Made by a program: the position numbers and the translations under genes
Shown here: piece by piece, positions 1-6,583 of the stretch
How the letters are laid out: every line of letters begins with the position of its first letter
Position numbering within the stretch: position 1 is the first letter of the stretch
The notes under the pieces: model-generated
The model's database searches: none
Told to the model about the DNA's origin: nothing
Seen by the model: only the letters and a program-made list of their open reading frames with translations
Assembly (NCBI GenBank): GCA_019112625.1
Contig: DXIW01000060.1
Location: 1 to 64,000, forward strand
Direction: 5' to 3'
Source: Candidatus Acutalibacter stercorigallinarum
GTDB taxonomy: Bacteria > Bacillota > Clostridia > Oscillospirales > Acutalibacteraceae
Length of the DNA stretch: 64,000 bases

Positions 1-2
1 TG

Positions 3-305
3 ATGGAGCAGCTCCGCACCATTGATAAAAGGCGGCTGGAAACGTACATCGGACATCTGGAGGAACAGCATATCCGCCGGCTCAACCGCGCCCTGGCTGT
101 CAGCGTGGGATTGATTGAAGAAACGCCGAAAAATTTAATCATGTGCCTTTGTCCGGCCTGTGCCAATAACTTCTACGGCACAGGCTCTTATTATTTGCGT
201 AGGCTCCACCCTGGCCGGGTGGAAAGGGACATCTGCACCTACTGTGGCCAGCGTCCAGGTTTTGATTATGAAGTGATAAAAAGAAAACAGGAGGCTGAAA
301 AATGA
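3..305 (+). CDS. Small Cys-pair protein of the integrative element
   Basis: A 100-residue soluble protein of unknown function. It has two cysteine clusters, CLCPAC near residue 48 and CTYC near residue 78, spaced as in a zinc ribbon, and a basic C-terminus. Proteins of this size and pattern are commonly found just upstream of the excisionase and integrase in Firmicutes conjugative elements. Its stop codon overlaps the start of the next gene by 4 bp (ATGA), so the two are translationally coupled. The start lies 2 bp from the window edge, so its ribosome binding site cannot be checked and a longer N-terminus is possible. Confidence 0.6.
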   Translation: MEQLRTIDKRRLETYIGHLEEQHIRRLNRALAVSVGLIEETPKNLIMCLCPACANNFYGTGSYYLRRLHPGRVERDICTYCGQRPGFDYEVIKRKQEAEK

Positions 306-520
306 CCATAGACAGCGCATATCAGCTTATGTTTTCGGAATATCCCGATATAGTTACGGTTCCCCAAATGTGTAAAATGCTTGGAGGAATCAGCCTAAAG
401 ACCGGATACCGGCTTCTTAAAAAAGGCGAGATCGAGTCGTTCTCTATCGGGCGAATCTACCGTATTCCCAAAATCAGCATTCTCCAATATTTGGGCTTGA
501 ATGAAGAATCCAATGCGTAA
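302..520 (+). CDS. Excisionase-family HTH DNA-binding protein
   Basis: A 72-residue protein with the MerR-like winged-HTH layout of excisionases: a helix around VTVPQMCKMLG, a second helix around TGYRLLKKGEI and a wing ending RIYRIPK. The family binds near the attachment site and steers the integrase towards excision. An AGGAGG site lies 7 bp before the ATG. It overlaps the upstream gene by 4 bp and precedes the integrase by about 100 bp, the usual xis-int arrangement. Function is inferred from family and context. Confidence 0.75.
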   Translation: MTIDSAYQLMFSEYPDIVTVPQMCKMLGGISLKTGYRLLKKGEIESFSIGRIYRIPKISILQYLGLNEESNA

Positions 521-618
521 AACCTCGTCGCACATTTGCCGTGTTTAGAAACTCTTGCTACAATAAAAGGGTCAACGGCAGATGAATTGCGCTGCACCAC
601 CAAAGGAGGTTTTATTTT

Positions 619-1824
619 ATGGTTGCAGGACATCTGCGTGAAAAAAGAGGATACTATCATATCGTCCTCAGTTATACAGACGAAAACGGAAAGCGTCAAA
701 CGCCTTCCAAATCCACAGGGCTGCCCGTCAAGGGCAATAAAAAGCGTGCCGAAGCTATGCTTCAGGAGGCGCGCCGCACGATGGAGGCTGAACTACAGCT
801 CCGTCAGATGGAAAGGGAAAAAGGATACACCGACAACCCTGCGGACATTCTTTTTACCCGGTTCCTGCTGGATTGGCTGGAAATGATGAAGGCCAGCGTG
901 GAAATCACCACTTACGCGGCTTATTCATCCGGTATCAAGAATCGGATTGTCCCTTATTTTGAGGAACACCATCCAGGGCTTCGGCTGAGGCAGGTTACGC
1001 CTAAACAGTTGCAGGACTACTACACTTACGAAATGAAGGAAAATGGAGTGTCGGCCAATACGGTGATCCACCGCCATGCCAACATCCGAAAGGCCCTGCA
1101 ATATGCGTTTAAGACGGGGCTTCTGTCGAGCAATCCGGCGGATCGGATTGAGCGCCCCAAAAAGCAAAAATTTGTAGGCAGTATTTACGATGAGCATGAG
1201 CTGGAAAAGTTATTCCAGATCGTGCGCGGCGATCCGGTTGAACTGGGCGTCATACTGGCGGCTTTCTACGGGTTGCGTCGGAGCGAAGTCGTGGGTTTGA
1301 AATGGGACGCTATTGACTTTAAGAAAAAGACCATCACCATCCGCCATACCGTGACCCAGGTGACGCTCAACGGGAAAAGTACGATCATTGAAAAGGACCG
1401 TACCAAAACCAAGTCCAGCTACCGCACGTTGCCGCTGGTTCCACCCTTTGAGGAATTGCTGCACCGGTTAAAACTCCAACAGGAGCAAAACCGAAAGCTC
1501 TGCGGCAAGTCCTACCACACCGAAGCCGAAGGATATATCTATGTCAACGAAATTGGCGAACTTGTGAAGCCGGGTTATATCACGCAGCATTTTCCGCTGA
1601 TTTTGGAGAAGTATGGCCTGCGAAAAATCCGTTTTCACGATCTCCGTCATAGCTGCGCGAGTTTGCTGTATGCAAACGGAGTCAGCTTGAAAGAAATCCA
1701 GGAATGGCTGGGCCACAGCGATATTTCTACGACCTCTAATATCTATACTCATTTGGATTTCAATTCCAAAGTGGCGTCTGCCAACGCGATTATGGGGGTA
1801 TATCCTACGGTGGTTCATGACTGA
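619..1824 (+). CDS. Tyrosine recombinase / site-specific integrase
   Basis: A 401-residue integrase, normal length for integrative elements. The N-terminus has the AP2-like arm-binding region, followed by a SAM-like core-binding domain near residues 75-165 and the catalytic domain from about 180. The catalytic set is visible: R220 in GLRRSE, H340 and R343 in HDLRH, H366 in WLGHS and the nucleophile Y376 in NIYTHLDF. An AAAGGAGG site lies just upstream of the ATG. It is adjacent to a tRNA-Leu, the presumed target. The reading frame is intact, so the enzyme is probably functional. Confidence 0.95.
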   Translation: MVAGHLREKRGYYHIVLSYTDENGKRQTPSKSTGLPVKGNKKRAEAMLQEARRTMEAELQLRQMEREKGYTDNPADILFTRFLLDWLEMMKASVEITTYAAYSSGIKNRIVPYFEEHHPGLRLRQVTPKQLQDYYTYEMKENGVSANTVIHRHANIRKALQYAFKTGLLSSNPADRIERPKKQKFVGSIYDEHELEKLFQIVRGDPVELGVILAAFYGLRRSEVVGLKWDAIDFKKKTITIRHTVTQVTLNGKSTIIEKDRTKTKSSYRTLPLVPPFEELLHRLKLQQEQNRKLCGKSYHTEAEGYIYVNEIGELVKPGYITQHFPLILEKYGLRKIRFHDLRHSCASLLYANGVSLKEIQEWLGHSDISTTSNIYTHLDFNSKVASANAIMGVYPTVVHD

Positions 1825-1825
1825 A

Positions 1826-1862
1826 ATGGACCTCCAAATATGCCTCAAAACAGGAGGTCCAT
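1826..1862. repeat. Inverted repeat after integrase, possible Int arm sites
   Basis: ATGGACCTCC (1826-1835) and its exact reverse complement GGAGGTCCAT (1853-1862) flank a 17-bp loop directly after the integrase stop. The same 10-mer recurs at 2106-2115. No U-tract follows, so it does not look like a normal terminator. Candidate integrase or excisionase binding sites. Confidence 0.55.
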
Positions 1863-1916
1863 GCCAAAAATAGTCCGATTTTGCTGATGCGCATGGAGAA
1901 GAATCCAATGCGCCAA

Positions 1917-1960
1917 GCAAAAAAGAAAGCCCGCAAACCCTTGATTTTACTGGGTTTGCG
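1917..1960 (-). terminator. Terminator downstream of tRNA-Leu
   Basis: A perfect 9-bp stem (CGCAAACCC at 1932-1940, GGGTTTGCG at 1952-1960) is followed on the minus strand by a U-rich tract. It lies 14 bp beyond the tRNA 3' end and fits a Rho-independent terminator for the tRNA. Confidence 0.75.
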
Positions 1961-1973
1961 AGCCATTGAATTC

Positions 1974-2060
1974 TGGTGCCGGTGGTGGGACTCGAACCCA
2001 CACACCCTTGCGGATAACAGATTTTGAGTCTGTCTCGTCTGCCAATTCCGACACACCGGC
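1974..2060 (-). tRNA. tRNA-Leu (anticodon CAA)
   Basis: Read on the minus strand, the sequence folds as a class II tRNA. The acceptor stem GCCGGTG pairs with CACCGGC, the anticodon loop CTCAAAA gives anticodon CAA on a 5-bp ACAGA/TCTGT stem, there is a long variable arm, the T-loop GGTTCGAGTCC is present, and CCA is encoded at the 3' end (1974-1976). The integrase gene lies on its 3' side. Its 5' half differs from the broken tRNA-Leu at 2208-2251, so it may be carried by the element. Confidence 0.95.
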
Positions 2061-2086
2061 ATTTATATTTTTAAGTCTTACCCCGG

Positions 2087-2115
2087 ATGGAGCCTCTGAG
2101 AAATCGGAGGTCCAT
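2087..2115. repeat. Second imperfect inverted pair of the 10-mer
   Basis: GGAGGTCCAT at 2106-2115 repeats the 10-mer at 1853-1862 exactly. An imperfect inverted partner, ATGGAGCCTC, sits at 2087-2096. The two inverted pairs flank the tRNA-Leu and lie inside the presumed element end. Confidence 0.45.
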
Positions 2116-2207
2116 CGTGGGGGGACATTAAAAATCACTTACATATTGAATTGTCAAATTTCCTTGAAAAATCAAGGGTTCCGGCCAAAGTGGTAACAAT
2201 AGACGAA

Positions 2208-2251
2208 TGGGATTTTGAGTCCACTACGTCTGCCAATTCCATCACACCGGC
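2208..2251 (-). pseudogene. Truncated tRNA-Leu 5' half, probable attachment junction
   Basis: On the minus strand this begins with a tRNA-Leu 5' end (GCCGGTGTGATGGAATTGG), has a D-arm, and runs through the anticodon region GGACTCAAAATCC. It then diverges into AT-rich sequence with no 3' anticodon stem partner, variable arm, T-arm or acceptor stem. The break falls right after a core also present in the intact tRNA-Leu. It looks like a host tRNA split by integration in the anticodon loop. A degenerate duplicate is the alternative. Confidence 0.6.
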
Positions 2252-2381
2252 ATGGAAGTGCAAGGCCTATTATATCCTATCCCCGGGGAAAATGCAAGTT
2301 TTTTTCGCCGCCGACGGGATTTTTCTCAAAGGAAAAAGGGCCGCCCCGCCGGACAGCCCCATAACACATGTTTTCCCCGAT

Positions 2382-3254
2382 TTATCGGGCCGCGGGCGGC
2401 AGCGTGCCCCCTGCCAGTTGGAAGGCCCGGGCCGTGCGGTGCAGGTAGTACAGCTTCAGAATCTCCACCACAATGCCGCCGACGGACGCGGCCAGCATAA
2501 GCAGCAGCCCCACCACCGAGAGGATGAACGCCAGAAACGTGCTCACAATCAGCCCCACCAGCATCCCAATGGTCCACTTCCACAGCTTGCTCCACGTCTC
2601 CGCCAGGCCCGCGTCCACCGCCAGTACCACCTCGCTGTGGGCGGTCATTTCGTGGTATTCCCCTACCAAGTCCAGCACGGATGCCAAAACCGCCACCAGC
2701 AGCGCCATCACCCCCGAGCTGTCCACCTGCGTAAGTAAGACCGCTCCCAGCCCCAGCGCCGCGGCGATGAGCCCGCATACCCCGGCAATCTTGTACCGGT
2801 CGTGCTCCTGGGCCAGCTTCAACAGCAGCAGGGAGTAGGCCAGCATGCACAAAAAGTTCAGCACGTTCCCCGCCAGGTACACGTTGGGGGCCAGGTCCGC
2901 CACCGTGTCCGAGGTCATCACCCCGGCCACAATCCCCGGCACGAACAGCCAGAACAACAGCATCATCCACTTGCCGAAAAACCGCCCCCGCTCCTGGAGC
3001 TGCCGCCTGGCGTTGGCGTCCGACTCCAGCCGCCGCAAAGAGTACCACGGCTCTTGCCCCCGGCCCTTCAGCTTGGCGCAGTAGGAGGCCGCAGTGCAGG
3101 TCTCGCAGCTGCTGTGCCCCTTGCTCCGGCAGCACTGGGCGATGCCGCAGGCCCCCGGCCAGGTCTTGGCCTCCATCCAGGCCCCGCACCCGCCGCAGCC
3201 CATTTTTTCCCGTTCTGTGCAGGTCTCGCAGTCTTTTCCGCAGTAAGACGCCAT
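2382..3254 (-). CDS. Cys-rich (DUF3795-like) membrane protein
   Basis: A 290-residue protein. The first 65 residues hold eleven cysteines in a DUF3795-like pattern (YCGKDCETC, GCGGC, QCC, CETC), likely a metal-binding or redox module. The rest contains about four to five hydrophobic segments (around FWLFVPGIVAGVM, LNFLCMLAYSLLLL, LIAAALGLGAVLL, LVGLIVSTFLAFIL), so the protein is membrane-embedded. The chosen ATG has AGGAGG 8 bp upstream; an ATG two codons earlier and a longer start at 3314 are less well placed. A good promoter lies 41 bp upstream. It appears monocistronic and its function is unknown. Confidence 0.75.
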   Translation of the reverse strand: MASYCGKDCETCTEREKMGCGGCGAWMEAKTWPGACGIAQCCRSKGHSSCETCTAASYCAKLKGRGQEPWYSLRRLESDANARRQLQERGRFFGKWMMLLFWLFVPGIVAGVMTSDTVADLAPNVYLAGNVLNFLCMLAYSLLLLKLAQEHDRYKIAGVCGLIAAALGLGAVLLTQVDSSGVMALLVAVLASVLDLVGEYHEMTAHSEVVLAVDAGLAETWSKLWKWTIGMLVGLIVSTFLAFILSVVGLLLMLAASVGGIVVEILKLYYLHRTARAFQLAGGTLPPAAR

Positions 3255-3294
3255 CCCCATCTCCTCCTCATACAGTCCTATGTGATTTAAGAAT

Positions 3295-3322
3295 AGTATA
3301 CCATACCCCCCCATTTAGTCAA
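3295..3322 (-). promoter_or_regulatory. SigA-type promoter of the Cys-rich membrane protein
   Basis: On the minus strand TTGACT, a 16-bp spacer and TATACT lie upstream of the start at 3254. Both hexamers are one base from consensus. Confidence 0.65.
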
Positions 3323-3336
3323 GAAAAAATAGTCAC

Positions 3337-3480
3337 TTTCACTCCCTTTCACTCCCTACGATTTCCCCCGCTCTCCACCCTATAAAAAATCCCCCCAGCC
3401 ACGCCTTTGCGCAGCCGAGGGAACGCCCTTCTTCACTATTCACTCTTCACTATTCACTGCCCTTTTCGCTGCCCTTTTCT
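3337..3480. repeat. Short tandem repeats around an MFS gene end
   Basis: Three duplicated units lie in this AT-richer gap: a 10-bp unit TTTCACTCCC twice (3337-3356), a 14-bp unit TTCACTATTCACTC twice with one mismatch (3432-3459), and a 12-bp unit CTGCCCTTTTCG twice with one mismatch (3457-3480). The last two run into the 3' end of the MFS gene and create its GSEKGSE tail. No gene is seen in 3323-3449. Confidence 0.7.
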
Positions 3481-4628
3481 CCTCTCGCCAGCCGGAAGGC
3501 CGTCCCGGTCATGCACACCATCAGCGCCGCGAAGGCCGCCACATACAGGGGGAACAGCCCAAAGCTGATGTGGTTCCCCAGCAGCCCGAACAGGGGCGGC
3601 CCAAAGGTGGACCCCACATAGGCGCTGGCCATCTGGATGCCGATGATGGCCGCGGAATTTTCCGGCCCGAAGTTGGCCGGCGTGGCGTGGATGATGCAGG
3701 GGTAGATGGGCGCGCACCCCAGCCCGATGATGACAAGCCCCGCCAGGGGCAGCACCTCCCCGGGTACCGGCAGCACCAGGGCCGCCACCCCGCAGGCCAG
3801 AATCACCGTGCCCAGCACGATCATCTTCCAGTCCCCCAGCTTGTTCATCAAAAAGCCGCCCAAAAACCGCCCCGCCGTAATGCCGATGAAAAACAGCGAG
3901 GCAAACTGGGCCGCCCGCTCCGGGTCGATGTTCCGGGACTCCACCAGGTAGGTGCTGGCCCAGCTCATGGTGGTGGCCTCCGCCGCGCAGTAGGACAGGA
4001 AGCCCAGCAGCAGCGCCGGCACTCCCCGGATCTTCAGGGCGGAAATGAGCCCCTTGGCCTGGGCGCTGGTGTCCTCCTTGGGCGGGTTCACCTTCCACAC
4101 CCCCAGGGTGAGCAGCAGCAGCACGGCGATGCCCAGCTGGATGAGCCCGATGGTGCGGTAGCCCGTGTGCCACGAGGCCGTGGTCAGGGACCAGCTCATC
4201 ACAAAGGGGCTCACAATGGTCCCTACCCCCCAAAAGCAGTGGAGCCAGCTCATGTGCCGGGAGGTGTAGTGCAGGGCCACATAGTTGTTCAGCGCGGCGT
4301 CGATGGCCCCGGCCCCCAGGCCGTAGGGCACCGCCAGCACCAGCAGCATCCAGAACTGGTTGGCGAAGGAGAACCCCAGCAGTGCCACCGCGGTGAGGAA
4401 CACGCTGCCCACCGTCACCACAGGGGTGCCCAGCTTCTTCGTCAGCCGGTAGGAGCACAGGCTGGACACCACTGTCCCGGCGGAGATAATCATGGTCACA
4501 ATGCCCATGTAGGACACCGGCACCTGCAGGTCCCCGTGCATCACCGGCCACCCGGACCCCAGCAGGGAGTCCGGCAGCCCCAGGCTGATAAACGCGATGT
4601 AGATCAGAACAAGCAATAGCGTGTACAT
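3450..4628 (-). CDS. MFS transporter (FucP-like)
   Basis: A 392-residue major facilitator with about twelve membrane segments and a soluble tail. The first helix carries ISLGLPDSLLG and a basic loop YRLTKKLG follows, resembling the motif A region of sugar/fucose-permease-like MFS proteins. Substrate is not predictable from the sequence. AGGAGG lies 6 bp before the ATG. It is the second gene of a two-MFS unit, 25 bp after the 4654-5928 gene. The C-terminal GSEKGSE repeat arises from a DNA tandem duplication and is probably not functional. Confidence 0.85.
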   Translation of the reverse strand: MYTLLLVLIYIAFISLGLPDSLLGSGWPVMHGDLQVPVSYMGIVTMIISAGTVVSSLCSYRLTKKLGTPVVTVGSVFLTAVALLGFSFANQFWMLLVLAVPYGLGAGAIDAALNNYVALHYTSRHMSWLHCFWGVGTIVSPFVMSWSLTTASWHTGYRTIGLIQLGIAVLLLLTLGVWKVNPPKEDTSAQAKGLISALKIRGVPALLLGFLSYCAAEATTMSWASTYLVESRNIDPERAAQFASLFFIGITAGRFLGGFLMNKLGDWKMIVLGTVILACGVAALVLPVPGEVLPLAGLVIIGLGCAPIYPCIIHATPANFGPENSAAIIGIQMASAYVGSTFGPPLFGLLGNHISFGLFPLYVAAFAALMVCMTGTAFRLARGEKGSEKGSE

Positions 4629-4653
4629 AAGTCTCCTCCTCGCCTCTCGTTTC

Positions 4654-5928
4654 TTACGATTTTGACTCTTCCACCTGGGGCTCCTTAATCCGCCCCACCA
4701 CAGCCATGGCCAGCAAGAACAGCAGGATCATAAACCCGAAGGGCAGCCGCCGGTCTATGCTGGAGAGCCACCCCGCCAGATACCCGAAGGGGGAGGACAG
4801 CGCCACCGTGGAGGCCATGATCAGCGCGTTCAAGCGGGCCCGCTCCTGGGGGTCCAGGTTCAGCTGCAGCAGCGCGTCCTTCCGGGGGTTCACCAGCGAG
4901 GCCGCCACCGCCGTGAGGAATACGTTCAGCAGCACAAACCCCAGCCCTCCCACCGGGGAGAGGAGCAGCACCAGGGCCCCCACGGCGTACAGCCCCAGCC
5001 CCGCCCACAGCGGCGCCCGGAATTTCAGGGCGTTCAGCTTGTGCTGGATGCCCACCATGAACACCAGCATCACCCCGGCGTTGAGGATGGGGAACAGCGC
5101 CAGGTAGTTGTCCGAAAGCCCCAGCCGCTGGGTCACATACAGGCTGAAGAAATTGGTGTTCACCACGTTGGCGATGTACAGCAGCACCGCCACCGCCACC
5201 GCCTTCACCACCGCCCGGTTTTTCAGCAACATGGGGATGAGCTGCCGGTACTCCCCCAGCATCCGGAAGGGGGATATCCCCTTGGTCTCCGCCTTGCGCA
5301 CCTGGCCCTGCCGGGTCTCGTGGCAGAATTTATAGGTGATAAAGCACTTGGTCATCATGGTCAGGGCGAACAGGACGTACAGCACCCGCACCACCGGCAC
5401 CACCGAGTTGGCGCTCACCAGCATCCCGGAGATGGGCGCGAAGAAGATGGCCACCAGCCCCCCGATGTTGATCCAGGTGTACAGCCCCACCAGGTCCCGC
5501 TGGTCCGCGTCCTCGATCAACAGGCAGTACCACGCCGTCTGGTTGATCTGCTCAAAGCAGTTCAGCAGCGCCGCCAGCAAAAACAGCCAGAAATTCTGGG
5601 AGGCCGCCCACACCAGGCACGCCAGCCCCCACCCGAAGAAGTCCCCCATCATGGTGGTGGTTTTCCGCCCCAGCTTGTCCGCCAGAATCCCCGCGAAGAA
5701 GGAGAAGCACACCTGCACCACCATGGTGATGGACAAAATCAGCCCGATCTGCACGTCCGTCACCCCCTGGGTGTACATGTACAGCGTGGCGAAGGGGGCA
5801 ATGAGGTTGTAGGGGATGCCCCACAGCGGCTCGATGAGCACCAACGTCCTGGGGTTTCCCTTGTTGCGCCCCAGCACCTGGATCAGCGGGTGGTATTTCA
5901 GCCGTCCCAGTCTTTTTTTGATATTCAT
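4654..5928 (-). CDS. MFS transporter
   Basis: A 424-residue major facilitator with about twelve membrane segments. Motif A-like residues GILADKLGRKT follow helix 2, as expected for a proton-coupled antiporter or symporter. A conserved NCFEQINQTAW segment lies in helix 4-5. The closest general annotation would be a drug or metabolite efflux MFS, but no substrate can be assigned. It lies 25 bp before the second MFS gene on the same strand, which suggests co-transcription and perhaps related substrates. Confidence 0.85.
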   Translation of the reverse strand: MNIKKRLGRLKYHPLIQVLGRNKGNPRTLVLIEPLWGIPYNLIAPFATLYMYTQGVTDVQIGLILSITMVVQVCFSFFAGILADKLGRKTTTMMGDFFGWGLACLVWAASQNFWLFLLAALLNCFEQINQTAWYCLLIEDADQRDLVGLYTWINIGGLVAIFFAPISGMLVSANSVVPVVRVLYVLFALTMMTKCFITYKFCHETRQGQVRKAETKGISPFRMLGEYRQLIPMLLKNRAVVKAVAVAVLLYIANVVNTNFFSLYVTQRLGLSDNYLALFPILNAGVMLVFMVGIQHKLNALKFRAPLWAGLGLYAVGALVLLLSPVGGLGFVLLNVFLTAVAASLVNPRKDALLQLNLDPQERARLNALIMASTVALSSPFGYLAGWLSSIDRRLPFGFMILLFLLAMAVVGRIKEPQVEESKS

Positions 5929-6055
5929 AAAAAGGTCTCCCTCATTTCCGTTTTCCCGCCTATTTTAGCACGATTCCCGCCCCGCGGGAAGGGGGTCTTA
6001 CACTTTTTTCGCCTCCGGCAAAAACATTTTCCCCCGCCCCCTTTTTGGATAGAAG

Positions 6056-6374
6056 CTGTTCCTCTTTTCTCTCCCCGCCGTAAAACGGGGGAGACCACAC
6101 CTGCCCATCGGCGACTGTTCCATCCTCGCCGTGCCCCTCCGGCGCGCTTTCCTTCTCTGCTCCCGTAAAGCGGTTTCCCCATCAGGCCACTTTCCCATCT
6201 CCCACCGCCCCAGAAAATCCGGCCCACACCGCTATCCCATCTTTTTAGAAAGAGACTGTTCCCCCTTTTCTCTCCCCCCCGTAAAACAGGGGAGACCACA
6301 CTGCCCATCGGCGGCTGTTCCATCCCCCGCCCCTCCAGTGTGTGCTTTTCTTCTCTGCTCTATGAAAGCGGTTC
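6056..6374. repeat. Two-copy direct repeat of about 120 bp, intergenic
   Basis: Positions 6056-6176 and 6256-6374 are imperfect direct copies offset by 200 bp. They share blocks such as GTAAAAC, GGGGAGACCACAC, TGCCCATCGGCG, CTGTTCCATCC and CTTCTCTGCTC. The whole gap 5929-6583 has no convincing gene; the ORFs across it are compositional. From about 6493 to 6589 it holds a third kind of repetition, alternating TTTTGGGCC-like and CGGGCC-like blocks. Confidence 0.75.
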
Positions 6375-6583
6375 TCAATCCGGGCGCAAAAAATCCCCGT
6401 CCCTCCCTGGGGAGAGACGGGGACATTTTCTGCCTCGCTGGAAAGGACATACCTTTCCGGCCTGCCGTTCAGACCCACCATGCACCGCCGCGGGCCAAAA
6501 CGGGCGCGAACCGGGCTGTTTTGGGTCGGTTTTGGGCCAAACCGGGTCAGATTTGGGCGAAATCGGGCCGAAAACCACCGGTT

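Larger units (their letters stand above)
1..2220. mobile_element. Integrase end of an integrative element at tRNA-Leu
   Basis: The segment carries, in order, a small Cys-pair protein, an excisionase-type HTH protein, a tyrosine integrase, a complete tRNA-Leu and a truncated tRNA-Leu 5' half. This int-proximal order is typical of conjugative or mobilizable elements of Firmicutes that insert in tRNA genes. The element extends left beyond the window. The right boundary is inferred from the sequence break just after the anticodon region of the broken tRNA-Leu. Confidence 0.75.

Noticed and set aside
5925-6323. Minus-strand frame of 132 codons in the intergenic repeat
   Set aside because: The same peptide segment is repeated because the DNA repeat is; there is no ribosome site and no family match.
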